50,998 bases of DNA from a candidate division TM6 bacterium GW2011_GWE2_41_16 (lineage in GTDB: Bacteria; Babelota; Babeliae; Babelales; Babelaceae), in contig LCAT01000005.1 of the NCBI GenBank assembly GCA_000996695.1, forward strand, positions 1 through 50,998, written 5' to 3'. Below the pieces are notes generated by a model. It ran no database searches and was not told the origin of the DNA. It saw nothing but the letters and a program-made list of their open reading frames with translations. Of the stretch, positions 7,431 to 16,822 are shown in pieces (position 1 is the first letter of the stretch; each line of letters opens with the position of its first letter). The position numbers were made by a program, and so were the translations under genes.

Positions 7431-8564
7431 TTAAGCTTTTTTGAGCTCTGCAATACGAGCGTCAATGAGCTTTAAACGTTCTTGCGTGGTTGGCATCGTC
7501 TTGAATAATCGTTCAAAAAGTACTTCCGCCTTAGATTGTATTTCTCTTGGATTCAAGCTCTTGACGATATCATCTGAGAATCGCTTAAGAGCAATATAAT
7601 CCATTACCGTAAAGTTTTTCATCACAGGTCGTGCACTAATACCGCCGGACAGCATTGTTGAGAACAGCTCCCACTGATGTCTCCAATACGTTTTTTCGAT
7701 AATACTACGAATATTCAAAAGATCGTCTAAGTTGTTAAAAGTGGCTATTGATTCTCCGTCTGCACGCAGCTCTGCATCACGATCAGATTTTATTTTTAAT
7801 AATCCTGCAACAAATACCGGTATCATCGAACGAGCCATTTTAGGAAGATAATATAATTCATCATTAGCCCAGCTGGTTCCTATAGCAGGAGTTTTGATGT
7901 GCATTTTTTTGCTTGCATATCGTTCTGCAACAAAACATACAACAGCAGTAGACGCTCCCATCAACGTTGCCGACACTGCAGATTTAATCGTAAATCGCTT
8001 AGAATGAAATAATGCACGTTTTACTGAAAAATCAAAAAACGCTCTATGCCCTTTCACAAGCGCTTCATAATCGTATTGATTATTTAAAATAAGCGCCACT
8101 TCATTCTTTTTTCGATCCAAACAACAATACAAAACAATGTCATCGACAGGAAGGCACCCATCAACGTACATACTGCTCTTTTTGACAATAAGACGCGGAG
8201 TAATTTGTGAGGCATCCAGATTTTTTTCGCTTACAAATACTTCACGACTCAAATCGATGCATGCTTGAGTAAGATCACTCGATGCATCAGCAGTATAATC
8301 TTTTCGCTCAACAAGACTTTTTTGCACATATTTTGCGTTCAAAAATTCGTGTGTTAAAGGGTCCATGACACCAACAACTGTTTGGCCCCACATAGAAATT
8401 TCAGCTAATTTTTGCATGTACGGATAAATTTTCCACGTTTTTTGCCATTGGTAAAATTGATTGTATTTTGTAAAAATATTTTTGGGAGAAAATGCATTAA
8501 GTGGCAAAAAACTTACACAAACAAGCAACAAAAGCATTTTGTGGCGCGTAAAAAATGAATTCAT
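7431..8564 (-). CDS. exported M48-like peptidase homologue, probably inactive
   Basis: A protein of 377 residues with a signal peptide (1-24, LLLLVCVSFLPLNAFS). The layout follows M48: a KGHRAFFDFSVKRALFHSKR segment (171-190) where active members have HExxH followed by a basic helix, hydrophobic stretches (about 194-213 and 247-258), SDRDAELRAD (260-269), which keeps the ExxxAD ligand pattern, and a C-terminal TTQERLKLIDARIAEL resembling the family's HPPT..R...L ending. The glutamate and one histidine of HExxH are missing, so it is predicted catalytically dead unless another residue substitutes. It is the second such protein in the window (compare 189-1058) and its distal motif is much better kept. 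Start ATG at 8564 follows AGGAGTGTTCTT. Confidence 0.82.
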   Translation of the reverse strand: MNSFFTRHKMLLLLVCVSFLPLNAFSPKNIFTKYNQFYQWQKTWKIYPYMQKLAEISMWGQTVVGVMDPLTHEFLNAKYVQKSLVERKDYTADASSDLTQACIDLSREVFVSEKNLDASQITPRLIVKKSSMYVDGCLPVDDIVLYCCLDRKKNEVALILNNQYDYEALVKGHRAFFDFSVKRALFHSKRFTIKSAVSATLMGASTAVVCFVAERYASKKMHIKTPAIGTSWANDELYYLPKMARSMIPVFVAGLLKIKSDRDAELRADGESIATFNNLDDLLNIRSIIEKTYWRHQWELFSTMLSGGISARPVMKNFTVMDYIALKRFSDDIVKSLNPREIQSKAEVLFERLFKTMPTTQERLKLIDARIAELKKA

Positions 8565-8708
8565 AAGAACACTCCTAAAAAAAGAAAATGTTTAAAATAC
8601 GCCCTTTATCACACTCATAGAGCGTACAAATATAAAAAATTTTGTCATTTTTTTGAGATAAAAAGTCGAGCTTGAACTCCTCGCTACACAATATATACTG
8701 AATAACAA

Positions 8709-8738
8709 TTGACATTATTTGATTTTTGATCGTAACAA
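8709..8738 (+). promoter_or_regulatory. putative promoter of the tRNA cluster
   Basis: TTGACA at 8709-8714 and a weak -10 (TAACAA, 8733-8738) are 18 bases apart, placing the transcript start very close to the first base of tRNA-Tyr. The -10 matches only half of the consensus. Confidence 0.4.
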
Positions 8739-8743
8739 ACATC

Positions 8744-8829
8744 GGTGAGGTTCCCGAGTGGCCAAAGGGGGCGGACTGTAAATCCGCTGACATACGTCTT
8801 CGTAGGTTCGAATCCTACCCTCACCACCA
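8744..8829 (+). tRNA. tRNA-Tyr (GTA)
   Basis: Acceptor GGTGAGG pairs with CCTCACC, the anticodon loop carries GTA, a long variable arm (class II) is present, the T arm is GTAGG-TTCGAAT-CCTAC, and CCA is encoded at 8827-8829. Confidence 0.97.
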
Positions 8830-8884
8830 ATCTTCGCCGAAGGCTATGGTTGGCGTGCCAGATTTTGCTCATAAAGATATGCTT

Positions 8885-8960
8885 GCGGGAATAGCTCAAT
8901 TGGCAGAGCGACAGCCTTCCAAGCTGTAGGTTGCGGGTTCGACCCCCGTTTCCCGCTCCA
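8885..8960 (+). tRNA. tRNA-Gly (TCC)
   Basis: Acceptor GCGGGAA pairs with TTCCCGC; the anticodon loop CTTCCAA carries TCC; the T loop is TTCGACC; CCA is encoded. Confidence 0.97.
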
Positions 8961-8980
8961 TTTAAAAGGATAGCGGTTAT

Positions 8981-9055
8981 GCTGGCGTAGCTCAGTGGTA
9001 GAGCAGCTGATTTGTAATCAGCAGGTCACTGGTTCAAATCCAGTCGTCAGCTCCA
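8981..9055 (+). tRNA. tRNA-Thr (TGT)
   Basis: Acceptor GCTGGCG pairs with CGTCAGC (one G-T wobble); anticodon stem GCTGA/TCAGC encloses TTTGTAA with anticodon TGT; T loop TTCAAAT; CCA encoded. Confidence 0.97.
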
Positions 9056-9181
9056 TATATAGCGCTGTTTACTAAGATGTACGAACTCGAGCGCATGAAT
9101 AATGCAAATTGCTCACAGGTATATTGGGTAGATTGGCGCAGATTAAAATGGCGAATGCCATTAAATTTTTGAAAAGCTCAT

Positions 9182-9256
<75 letters not shown>

Positions 9257-9321
9257 AAAAAGCAAAAAAGATAGACCAATACTGTTAAACTGTAAAAACT
9301 GCTACGAGAAAGAATCTACCA

Positions 9322-9483
9322 ATGGCAAAAAAAGAAAATAGACATATCGTGACGCTTAAGAGCACAGAGAGTTCACATATTTATTCCACAACAAAAAACA
9401 AGATTAATACAACACAAAGACTTGAGCTCAAAAAATATGATCCAATCGTGCGCAAGCACGTAATATACAAGGAAGCAAAATAG
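9322..9483 (+). CDS. rpmG: 50S ribosomal protein L33
   Basis: A 53-residue protein of the large subunit, too short to stand out among longer reading frames. TTKNK (23-27) and LELKKYDP (34-41), then [10 protein letters not shown] at the C-terminus, are the family signature. The four zinc-ligand cysteines of the C+ form are absent, so this is the zinc-independent (C-) form. It lies between tRNA-Thr and tRNA-Trp, the usual bacterial position just before secE-nusG. The start ATG (9322) yields MAKKENRH. Confidence 0.96.
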   Translation: MAKKENRHIVTLKSTESSHIYSTTKNKINTTQRLELKKYDPIVRKHVIYKEAK

Positions 9484-9494
9484 CTAAAAGCTAT

Positions 9495-9571
9495 AGGCCA
9501 GTAGCTCTAATCGGCAGAGCGGCAGACTCCAAATCTGCGGGTTGGGGGTTCGAATCCCTCCTGGCCTGCCA
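9495..9571 (+). tRNA. tRNA-Trp (CCA)
   Basis: Acceptor AGGCCAG pairs with CTGGCCT; anticodon stem GCAGA/TCTGC encloses CTCCAAA with anticodon CCA; T loop TTCGAAT; 3' CCA encoded. Its place between rpmG and secE is conserved in many bacteria. Confidence 0.97.
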
Positions 9572-9603
9572 ATATTTTGTATCGTACGAAGGAGCTCTAA
9601 GGT

Positions 9604-9798
9604 ATGAATAAGATCGCACAGTTTTTAAGCGAAGTTCGACTCGAATTTTCGCGCGTTGAGTGGCCAAGCATTCCTGAATGGCTTGGAGCGACACGCGTTG
9701 TTTTGTTTGTCGTTTTTCTTTTCACGATATATTTCGCCTTCGTAGATAGATCGCTTATTTTCTTGGTTAAAACGATATTTAGTCGCGGCCTTTTATAA
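9604..9798 (+). CDS. secE: preprotein translocase subunit SecE
   Basis: A 64-residue single-span SecE, the clamp subunit that holds the SecY channel in the inner membrane. The amphipathic helix FLSEVRLEFSRVEWPS (8-23) with the E..KV.WP pattern precedes one membrane helix (about 32-54). It is the minimal one-helix form. ATG at 9604 follows GAAGGAGCTCTAAGGT. Sits 5' of nusG with a 50-base gap. Confidence 0.95.
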   Translation: MNKIAQFLSEVRLEFSRVEWPSIPEWLGATRVVLFVVFLFTIYFAFVDRSLIFLVKTIFSRGLL

Positions 9799-9848
9799 AA
9801 AATAGTTTGGTACGGCAAAAAAATACGTAAGAGACGAAGGCTTTTTTG

Positions 9849-10370
9849 ATGAAAAAATGGTATGTTATTCAGGTCTACGCTGGATATGAAGAACATGTTC
9901 AGCGAGAAATAGAACGTAGAATACAAGAACAAGGACTTGAAGAGTGTTTCGGAAAAATTTTGATTCCTTCGGCAAAAATGCGCCACTTCTTCGATGCAGC
10001 TGATGCGCTGCGCGACGAGCAACTTTTTCCAGGATACATGTTGGTTGAGCTTGAGCCACAGCCTGAAACTTTCAGGTTGGTTGGCAAAGCACCACGCGTT
10101 TTGCGTTTTTTGGGTGGTAAAGATCCTGTCGCTCTTTCGCAAAGAGAGATGGATCGTATCACCAAGCAAATGAGTGGTGATTTTGTCATGAAAGGTGAGG
10201 ATCACGGACTTGAAGTCGGAAAAGAAGTTGAAGTTTCTGGTGGTCCGTTTATTGGCTTCTCCGGGGTGATCGATTCAATCGACGAAGAAAATGACCGTCT
10301 CGTTGTTATGGTTAGTATTTTCGGTCGCATGACTCCAGTTGAACTTACGTTTGATCAGATCAAACATTAG
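9849..10370 (+). CDS. nusG: transcription termination/antitermination protein NusG
   Basis: NusG binds the clamp of RNA polymerase and links it to Rho or the ribosome. The 173 residues contain the NGN domain (WYVIQVYAGYEEHV at the start, FPGYMLVE about 59-66, RFLGG) and a C-terminal KOW domain (about 117-172, VGKEVEVSGGPFIGFSG). An in-frame TTG directly precedes the ATG at 9849; the ATG is chosen because GACGAAGG lies eight bases upstream. It follows secE and precedes rplK by 18 bases, as in most bacteria. Confidence 0.97.
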   Translation: MKKWYVIQVYAGYEEHVQREIERRIQEQGLEECFGKILIPSAKMRHFFDAADALRDEQLFPGYMLVELEPQPETFRLVGKAPRVLRFLGGKDPVALSQREMDRITKQMSGDFVMKGEDHGLEVGKEVEVSGGPFIGFSGVIDSIDEENDRLVVMVSIFGRMTPVELTFDQIKH

Positions 10371-10388
10371 TAAGCACGAAGGTATATT

Positions 10389-10811
10389 ATGGCTAAACAA
10401 GTAAAAGCAAAAATTAAATTATTGATCGCCGGTGGCGCTGCAACACCAGCACCGCCAGTTGGTTCAGCTTTAGGTCAACAAGGTGTTAACATCATGGATT
10501 TTTGTAAGCAGTTCAATGCAAAAACTGCTGACAAAAAAGGGCAAACGCTCCCTGTTGTTATCACAGTGTATATTGACAAAAAGTTCGATTTCATCGTTAA
10601 GCAACCACCTGCATCAGATCTCATTAAAAAGAGAGCTCGTGTAGAAAAAGGCTCTGCACGTCCAAACACTGACAAAGTCGCAAAATTGACCTGGGCAGAT
10701 GTTGAAGAAATCGCAAAAATCAAAATGGTTGATCTTAATGCAAATTCGCTTGAACAAGCGAAACTCATTATTGCTGGCACAGCACGCAGTATGGGTATAG
10801 ATATTATCTAA
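10389..10811 (+). CDS. rplK: 50S ribosomal protein L11
   Basis: L11 forms the GTPase-associated centre of the large subunit with 23S rRNA. The 140 residues have the conserved N-terminus ([18 protein letters not shown], including the PAPPVG loop), [15 protein letters not shown] and the C-terminal rRNA-binding domain ending [11 protein letters not shown]. Full length. Between nusG and rplA. Confidence 0.98.
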   Translation: MAKQVKAKIKLLIAGGAATPAPPVGSALGQQGVNIMDFCKQFNAKTADKKGQTLPVVITVYIDKKFDFIVKQPPASDLIKKRARVEKGSARPNTDKVAKLTWADVEEIAKIKMVDLNANSLEQAKLIIAGTARSMGIDII

Positions 10812-10843
10812 ACAGTTATGTGCCCGAAAGGTCTTTTTTACCC

Positions 10844-11533
10844 ATGAAACATAAGCATGGAAAAAAGTATCGCAAGATACAAGAAACACTGAAGAAAGAG
10901 GTTTACTCGCTTCAGGAGGGCATAGTAAAAGCAAAAGAATCTACGTATGCGAAATTCGACGAATCTGTCGACGTTAACGTAGTTCTTGGCATCGATCCAA
11001 CCAAGGGCGAACATGTAGTTCGTGGATCAGTTGTTCTTCCGCACGGTGTTGGTAAAATATCGCGCGTTCTCGTTTTTGCTAAAGGCGAATACGCAGATGC
11101 TGCAAAAGCTGCGGGGGCAGATTTTGTTGGCGCAGAAGATCTGATTGAAAAAGTTCTCGGTGGATGGATGGATTTTACTCATGCCGTCGCAACTCCTGAT
11201 TTAATGGGTTTAGTTGGTAAAGTTGCAAAAATACTTGGGCCTCGAGGGCTGTTACCTAATAAAAAATTAGGAACAGTAACCTTTGATGTTGCTACAGCTG
11301 TTTCTGAGCTCAAGGAAGGTAAGTTATTCTTTAAGAATGACAAAAATGGTGCTGTAAACTTTATGTTTGGTAAAGCATCGTTTACCCCAGACAAATTGAA
11401 AAGCAATTTGGTCACATTCCTCAAAGCGCTTTCTGCTGCAAAACCAGCATCGTCCAAGGGTGTTTTTCTTAAAAAGATTACCATCGCAACAACCATGGGA
11501 CCGGGAATTCAAATTTCTGGCGATGTAGAATAG
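10844..11533 (+). CDS. rplA: 50S ribosomal protein L1
   Basis: L1 forms the mobile stalk near the E site and in many bacteria represses its own operon. From the ATG at 10844 it has 229 residues, the family norm. An in-frame GTG at 10820 would add eight residues (PERSFLP), but the AAAGG at 10827-10830 and the usual basic N-terminus (MKHKHGKKY) favour 10844. The signature GLVGKVAKILGPRGLLPNKK (about 121-140) is intact, as is the ending TTMGPGIQIS. Follows rplK, precedes rplJ by 22 bases. Confidence 0.96.
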   Translation: MKHKHGKKYRKIQETLKKEVYSLQEGIVKAKESTYAKFDESVDVNVVLGIDPTKGEHVVRGSVVLPHGVGKISRVLVFAKGEYADAAKAAGADFVGAEDLIEKVLGGWMDFTHAVATPDLMGLVGKVAKILGPRGLLPNKKLGTVTFDVATAVSELKEGKLFFKNDKNGAVNFMFGKASFTPDKLKSNLVTFLKALSAAKPASSKGVFLKKITIATTMGPGIQISGDVE

Positions 11534-11555
11534 TTTTTTAACGTACGGAGTACAG

Positions 11556-12053
11556 ATGAATCGTCAGGAAAAACTATCTTTAACTGAACATATAAAAACT
11601 CGCTTGCAATCAAGCGAGGGAATTTTTCTTGTAGGCGTTCAAGGCCTTACGGTTGAACAATCAGAAAAACTACGCCGTGGAGTTCGAGCTCAGGGTGGTA
11701 GCGTTAAAATCGTAAAAAATACGCTTTTAAAACGTGCTGTAGCCGACATACAAGATATGAGCCAGTTTGCAGATAAGTTCCGCAATCAAATTGCTGTTAT
11801 AACTGCAGAAAAAAATGCGACAGCTGTTGCAAAAACTGTGCAGGACCTTGCTAAAGAATTCGAAACGATGCATGTCGTTGCGGGCATGTTTGAACGATCT
11901 ATTATTGATTCAAACAAGTTTTCTTTTATAGCATCCCTTCCTTCACATGAAGTACTTATTGCACGTATTGCAGGAGCTCTCAAGGCACCTCTTTCACGTA
12001 TAGCATTTGTACTGGCAACACATGCTTCCCAAGCTGAAAACCAAAATTCATAA
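11556..12053 (+). CDS. rplJ: 50S ribosomal protein L10
   Basis: L10 anchors the L7/L12 dimers to the ribosome. The 165 residues show the N-terminal rRNA-binding domain (GVQGLTVEQSEKLRRGVRA, VKNTLLKRAV) and the C-terminal helix (LIARIAGALKAPLSRIAFVL) that binds L7/L12 dimers. There is no long leader between rplA and rplJ (22 bases), so the L10-leader autoregulation known in other bacteria has no obvious room here. Confidence 0.97.
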   Translation: MNRQEKLSLTEHIKTRLQSSEGIFLVGVQGLTVEQSEKLRRGVRAQGGSVKIVKNTLLKRAVADIQDMSQFADKFRNQIAVITAEKNATAVAKTVQDLAKEFETMHVVAGMFERSIIDSNKFSFIASLPSHEVLIARIAGALKAPLSRIAFVLATHASQAENQNS

Positions 12054-12080
12054 TTATCTCTATTTAATTGGAGTCAATCC

Positions 12081-12452
12081 ATGGCTAACATCGAACAATT
12101 GCTCGAAACAATCAGCAGTCTTTCAATTATTGAATGTGCAGAACTTGCAAAGGCTCTTGAAGAAAAATTCGGCGTATCAGCATCTATGATGGCATCAGCA
12201 GCACCTGCAGCTGGCGCAGCTGCAGCTGTAGAAGAAAAATCTGAGTACAAAGTTGAACTTATTGACGGCGGCCCAGACAAGATGAAGGCTATTAAAGCTC
12301 TTCGTCAAGTGAAAAAAGACATGGGTCTTGGCGATGCTAAAAAAGCTGTTGAAGAAACTCCAACATTGCTCGCAGCAGCAGCAACCAAAGAAGAAGCTCA
12401 ATCAATGAAAGAAATTCTCGAAGCAGCTGGTGCAAAAGTTAAGGTTTCTTAA
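12081..12452 (+). CDS. rplL: 50S ribosomal protein L7/L12
   Basis: The 123-residue stalk protein that recruits translation factors. N-terminal dimerisation helices (1-35), an Ala-rich hinge (about 36-52, AAPAAGAAAA) and the C-terminal factor-binding domain (about 53-123, KVELIDGGPDKMKAIKALR, GLGDAKKAVEE, LEAAGAKVKVS). All conserved. Start ATG follows TTGGAG. It precedes rpoB by 68 bases. Confidence 0.98.
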   Translation: MANIEQLLETISSLSIIECAELAKALEEKFGVSASMMASAAPAAGAAAAVEEKSEYKVELIDGGPDKMKAIKALRQVKKDMGLGDAKKAVEETPTLLAAAATKEEAQSMKEILEAAGAKVKVS

Positions 12453-12520
12453 TTTTGCGAACTAGTCCTTCAGCTTAAAGTATCGAGCCGTATAGTTTAA
12501 ATAACGTGAGGAGCTCATTG

Positions 12521-15500
12521 ATGTTTCGTCCGCGCACGGGTAAGGAGGTTGTTCGAAGATCCTTTGGAAGAATCAAGAACATCGTTCCCGTCCCTGATCT
12601 TATAGAAATTCAGTCCAAATCGTTCAATGACTTTGCACAGTTAGATTTTTTGCCTCAAGAACGTTCGGTTACTGGTCTTGAAAAAGTCTTTAGAGATATT
12701 TTTCCTATTGAATATGAAGATAAAATGTCTCTTGAGTACGTGAGCTATGAACTCGGTCAATGGGCCTGCACGTGCGGTAAACTTACGGGCATAGAAAATC
12801 GATACAGCTGGGTATGTGAAAAAACCAGTGAAAAAGGTAATTCACGACTCAGTCCAGAGCAAATGACAGGCAAAAAGCCCTGTCGTTATGTAACGTGTCC
12901 AAACTGTTTGTCCAGGGTGGGAGTCAAATTACCTCTTACCCTGGATGAATGCCGTGCAAACGAGCAATCATTCACTATGCCTCTTAAAGTACGTGTCCAA
13001 CTTATAACCTGGGACACGGATGAAAAAGGTAAACGATCAGTTCGCGACATTAAAGAACAAGATATATTCTTTGTTGATGTTCCTGTTATGGCTGATCTGT
13101 TCGAAGAAAAAGGTCAATTTAAATTAGGTAGCCTTGGAACATTTCTCATAAACGGTATTGATCGTGTTATTGTAAGTCAGCTTCATCGCTCGCCGGGCGT
13201 TGTGTTTTCGCAAAATAAAAAAGCTCGTGATTCTCGAGGCCGCGAAGCATTACTTGCACGTATTATTCCGATGCGTGGATCATGGATCGATTTTGAATAC
13301 GATTCAAATGACTACCTGTTTACTCGTATCGATAAGAAAAAGAAAATTTTAGTAACAACACTTCTGCAAGCCCTTGGTTACAAACGAAGTGAAATCATTA
13401 GTTTGTTTTATCCTGCAAATGTTCTTGTGTGCCAAAAAGGCGTTTTTTATCAAAAAATCGATGATAGTCTCATTGGTTTACGTATTGAAAAAGACATGCT
13501 GGATAGTTCGTCGGCAGAAAAGAATTTTGTAGGTAAACGTATAACCAAAGATTTAATAACCCGCCTCAAAAAGGCTGGTTTTGAATCTATACTGTTTGCA
13601 AAAAATCGTATTCTCAACCACGTCGTTGCTCAAGATATTGTTCACCCCAAAACGGGTGAAATTCTTTTGCAGCAAGGACAATTGCTTGACGAAGAAACTT
13701 TTAACACCATCAGCTCTTTTGAAAAATTCAATCTACACCTTATTGCATCATCTGGCTGCACATTGCAACCAACCATACCTTTAGTTCTTGCGCAAGATAA
13801 ATGTTTCAGTCAAGAAGAAGCACTTAAAGAAATTCACAACAAAGTATGGCCTGGCGATAACGCATCGGTTGATGAAATCAAAGAACGCATTGATAAAATT
13901 TTATTTAATCCGCGTTTTTATGATCTCACGCGCGTTGGTCGTTTACGCATAAACAGAAAACTTGGGCTTAATGTAGACGAAACTTTTTTTGCATTAACAA
14001 AAGAAGATATTGTTGCAACCATCCGTTATTTAGTCAATCTCAGAGAACGTTCAGAGGGATCACTCGATGATATCGATCATTTGGGTAATCGTCGTGTACG
14101 TTTGGTTGGCGAATTGCTTGCAAATCAAATCTATTTGGGTATGTTGCGTGTTGAGCGTATAGCTCGTGAAAGATTCAGGCTTCAAGAAGTATCAAATACA
14201 CTTATGCCACAAGATTTTCTTAATATTAAACCTCTCAACGGCATAATTCGTGAATTTTTTGGTACTGGCCAACTTTCACAATTTATGGATCAAACAAATC
14301 CATTAGCAGAGATTGCCCATAAACGACGTCTTTCTGCCCTCGGGCCTGGCGGCGTTACTAAAGATCGTGCTACGTACGAAGTTCGTGACGTGCACACTTC
14401 GCACTACGGACGTATTTGTCCTATCGAAACGCCAGAAGGACAAACCATTGGTTTGATTTCTTCGCTTGCAACATACGCTTACGTCAATGATTTAGGCTTC
14501 ATAGAAACTGCGTATCGCAAAGTAGACAACGGATCGATCAAACAAGACGTTTTATTTTTGGATGCCTTTGAGGAAACGAATAAATATATCGCTCAGGCTG
14601 ACAGTGCAGTTGAAAACAATAAACTACAAGATGAACATGTTTGGGCTCGCTATAATGGCGATTTCATGTATGCACCAGTTAATAAGATCGATTATATCGA
14701 TCTTTCATCGAAACAGCTTGTTTCCGTGGCAACAGCTCTTATTCCGTTTCTTGAGCATGACGATGCGTCGCGTGCGCTTATGGGTTCTAACATGCAACGC
14801 CAGGCAGTTCCGCTTGCACGCATGCAAGTACCTATTGTTGGCACAGGCATGGAACAAGAAATCGCATATGCATCAGGTTCATGTGTAAGTGCAAAATTGA
14901 ACGGTATGGTTGAGTATGTTTCTTCAGAAAAAATTATTGTTCATGCTGATCAAGATCAATTTGCAACATTTGATGATTGGGTCTCGCAAGGTATACAAAT
15001 CTATCATCTTAAAAAGTTCCAAGGGTCAAGTCATAGTACCTGTATCAATCAAAGTCCTATTGTTACAGTAGGTGAACGTGTTGTTGCAGGACAATTACTG
15101 ACAAACAGTTCTGCTATTTTAAATGGCGAACTTGCCTTGGGCACAAATTTATTAGTTGCATTTATGCCTTGGCGTGGATTCAATTTTGAAGACGCAATCG
15201 TTTTAAACAAAAAATTGGTTGCGGAAGACATACTCACGTCGGTACATATTGAAGAATATGAAATCGATGCACGAGATACCAAGCTCGGACCTGAAGAAAT
15301 TACCAAAGATATTCCGAATGTAAGCGAATCTGTCCTTGCCGGTCTTGATGGTGATGGAATAGTTCGTGTCGGTACACGTGTAAAACCTGGCGATATTCTT
15401 GTAGGTAAAGTAACACTCAAAGGGGACGTTCAATCGTCACCTGAAGAAAAATTATTACGCGCAATATTCGGGGAAAAATCTCGCGAAGTTCGTGATACAT

Positions 15501-16822
15501 CGTTGCGCGTTCCGCCTGGAGATGAAGGCACCGTTATTGATGTTAAAATTTTTTCACGCAGTGGTGTACGTAAAGATCAACGTTACAAAGACGTGGTTGC
15601 AAAAGAAACCACGCGCTTGCAAAAAGAAATGAGCATGCAATTAAGTTTGCTTGAAAAAAATCTTTCACAAAAGATTTTTGAGCTCATTGAATCGCAAGGA
15701 GTAACGGTAACACTTGGCAAAAAAGAAATTACATCCAAGGTTCTTAAAAATACACCTTTTGTCGATCTGTTAACTATTAAGGTCGATAAAAAAGACACAC
15801 AAAAAGAAATTGAGCAATTTAAAAAGCTCTATGATACACAAGTTCGTGTGCTTAATGGATTACACGAGGAACGCGTAAACTTTCTTAAAAAAGGCGATCC
15901 GCTTCCGTCTGGTGTTATCAAAAAAGTTAAGGTATATATTGCAACTAAACGTCCAATTCAGGCGGGTGATAAGCTTGCAGGTCGTCATGGTAACAAGGGT
16001 GTTGTTTCAACAATCGTCCCTCGTGAAGATATGCCATTCTTAGATGATGGTACTGCTGTAGATATCGTTTTGAACCCTCTTGGTGTGCCATCACGTATGA
16101 ACGTTGGTCAAATTCTTGAAACACTTCTTGGTTTTGCGGGTAAAAAGGCCGGAGAAAAACTTCAAGAAGTATGCAAACAACATAAAGATGCTTTGACCAA
16201 AAAGGCTCTTGAAGAAGCGTATGGCAAAGAATTTGTCGATGAATACAGTAAAGATTTTGGTAAAGAAGAACTTCAAACACTTCTTGATCGTACGATTAAA
16301 ACAGGCGTTCTGTATCGCACCCCAGTGTTTGATGGTGCTGATTTTGATCAAGATATAAAACCGATTCTTGAACAAAACAACATTCCATTATCAGGATCGT
16401 TTATGATTCGTGATGGAAGAACGGGAGAATATTTTGATCAACCGGTCACTGTTGGTTGCATTTATATGATGAAACTTGATCACATGGTTGATGATAAACT
16501 GCACGCTCGTTCTGTTGGGCCTTACTCTCTTGTCACACAACAACCTTTGGGCGGTAAAGCTCAGATGGGTGGCCAGCGTTTAGGTGAAATGGAAGTATGG
16601 GCATTACAGGCATATGGTGCAGCATATACGCTTTCAGAAATGTTGACATACAAGTCTGATGACGTTGGTGGACGACATAAAGTATATGATGCCATTGTTC
16701 GTGGAGAAAAAATTCCTGAGCCAGGACTTCCAGAATCATTCAATGTGCTTATAAAAGAGTTCCAAAGCTTAGGTATCAAAGTTGATTTGTTCAAAAGTGC
16801 CAAGGAGGATATAGGTGAGTAA
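12521..16822 (+). CDS. rpoB: DNA-directed RNA polymerase subunit beta
   Basis: The 1433-residue beta subunit of RNA polymerase. The ATG at 12521 is chosen over an in-frame GTG at 12506 because GAGGAG lies nine bases before it. The rifampicin pocket (QLSQFMDQTNPLAEIAHKRR, then LSALGPGG) keeps the Asp, His and Ser equivalent to E. coli 516, 526 and 531, so intrinsic high-level resistance is not expected from these positions. KLAGRHGNKGV and the C-terminal GGQRLGEMEVWAL are intact. Unusual: between SYELGQ and LTLDECR, where E. coli has only a short connection, there are about 58 extra residues (81-138) with cysteines at 83, 85, 99, 121, 126 and 129, including CPNC, a possible zinc ribbon. The last eight bases overlap rpoC. 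Confidence 0.98.
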   Translation: MFRPRTGKEVVRRSFGRIKNIVPVPDLIEIQSKSFNDFAQLDFLPQERSVTGLEKVFRDIFPIEYEDKMSLEYVSYELGQWACTCGKLTGIENRYSWVCEKTSEKGNSRLSPEQMTGKKPCRYVTCPNCLSRVGVKLPLTLDECRANEQSFTMPLKVRVQLITWDTDEKGKRSVRDIKEQDIFFVDVPVMADLFEEKGQFKLGSLGTFLINGIDRVIVSQLHRSPGVVFSQNKKARDSRGREALLARIIPMRGSWIDFEYDSNDYLFTRIDKKKKILVTTLLQALGYKRSEIISLFYPANVLVCQKGVFYQKIDDSLIGLRIEKDMLDSSSAEKNFVGKRITKDLITRLKKAGFESILFAKNRILNHVVAQDIVHPKTGEILLQQGQLLDEETFNTISSFEKFNLHLIASSGCTLQPTIPLVLAQDKCFSQEEALKEIHNKVWPGDNASVDEIKERIDKILFNPRFYDLTRVGRLRINRKLGLNVDETFFALTKEDIVATIRYLVNLRERSEGSLDDIDHLGNRRVRLVGELLANQIYLGMLRVERIARERFRLQEVSNTLMPQDFLNIKPLNGIIREFFGTGQLSQFMDQTNPLAEIAHKRRLSALGPGGVTKDRATYEVRDVHTSHYGRICPIETPEGQTIGLISSLATYAYVNDLGFIETAYRKVDNGSIKQDVLFLDAFEETNKYIAQADSAVENNKLQDEHVWARYNGDFMYAPVNKIDYIDLSSKQLVSVATALIPFLEHDDASRALMGSNMQRQAVPLARMQVPIVGTGMEQEIAYASGSCVSAKLNGMVEYVSSEKIIVHADQDQFATFDDWVSQGIQIYHLKKFQGSSHSTCINQSPIVTVGERVVAGQLLTNSSAILNGELALGTNLLVAFMPWRGFNFEDAIVLNKKLVAEDILTSVHIEEYEIDARDTKLGPEEITKDIPNVSESVLAGLDGDGIVRVGTRVKPGDILVGKVTLKGDVQSSPEEKLLRAIFGEKSREVRDTSLRVPPGDEGTVIDVKIFSRSGVRKDQRYKDVVAKETTRLQKEMSMQLSLLEKNLSQKIFELIESQGVTVTLGKKEITSKVLKNTPFVDLLTIKVDKKDTQKEIEQFKKLYDTQVRVLNGLHEERVNFLKKGDPLPSGVIKKVKVYIATKRPIQAGDKLAGRHGNKGVVSTIVPREDMPFLDDGTAVDIVLNPLGVPSRMNVGQILETLLGFAGKKAGEKLQEVCKQHKDALTKKALEEAYGKEFVDEYSKDFGKEELQTLLDRTIKTGVLYRTPVFDGADFDQDIKPILEQNNIPLSGSFMIRDGRTGEYFDQPVTVGCIYMMKLDHMVDDKLHARSVGPYSLVTQQPLGGKAQMGGQRLGEMEVWALQAYGAAYTLSEMLTYKSDDVGGRHKVYDAIVRGEKIPEPGLPESFNVLIKEFQSLGIKVDLFKSAKEDIGE

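Noticed and set aside
9597-10205. A 202-codon minus-strand reading frame across secE and nusG
   Set aside because: It mirrors two clear genes on the plus strand, has no family features and no ribosome-binding site; a shadow frame.
12506-12520. GTG start for rpoB at 12506
   Set aside because: The GAGGAG motif would then lie inside the coding sequence; the ATG at 12521 has it at the proper distance.
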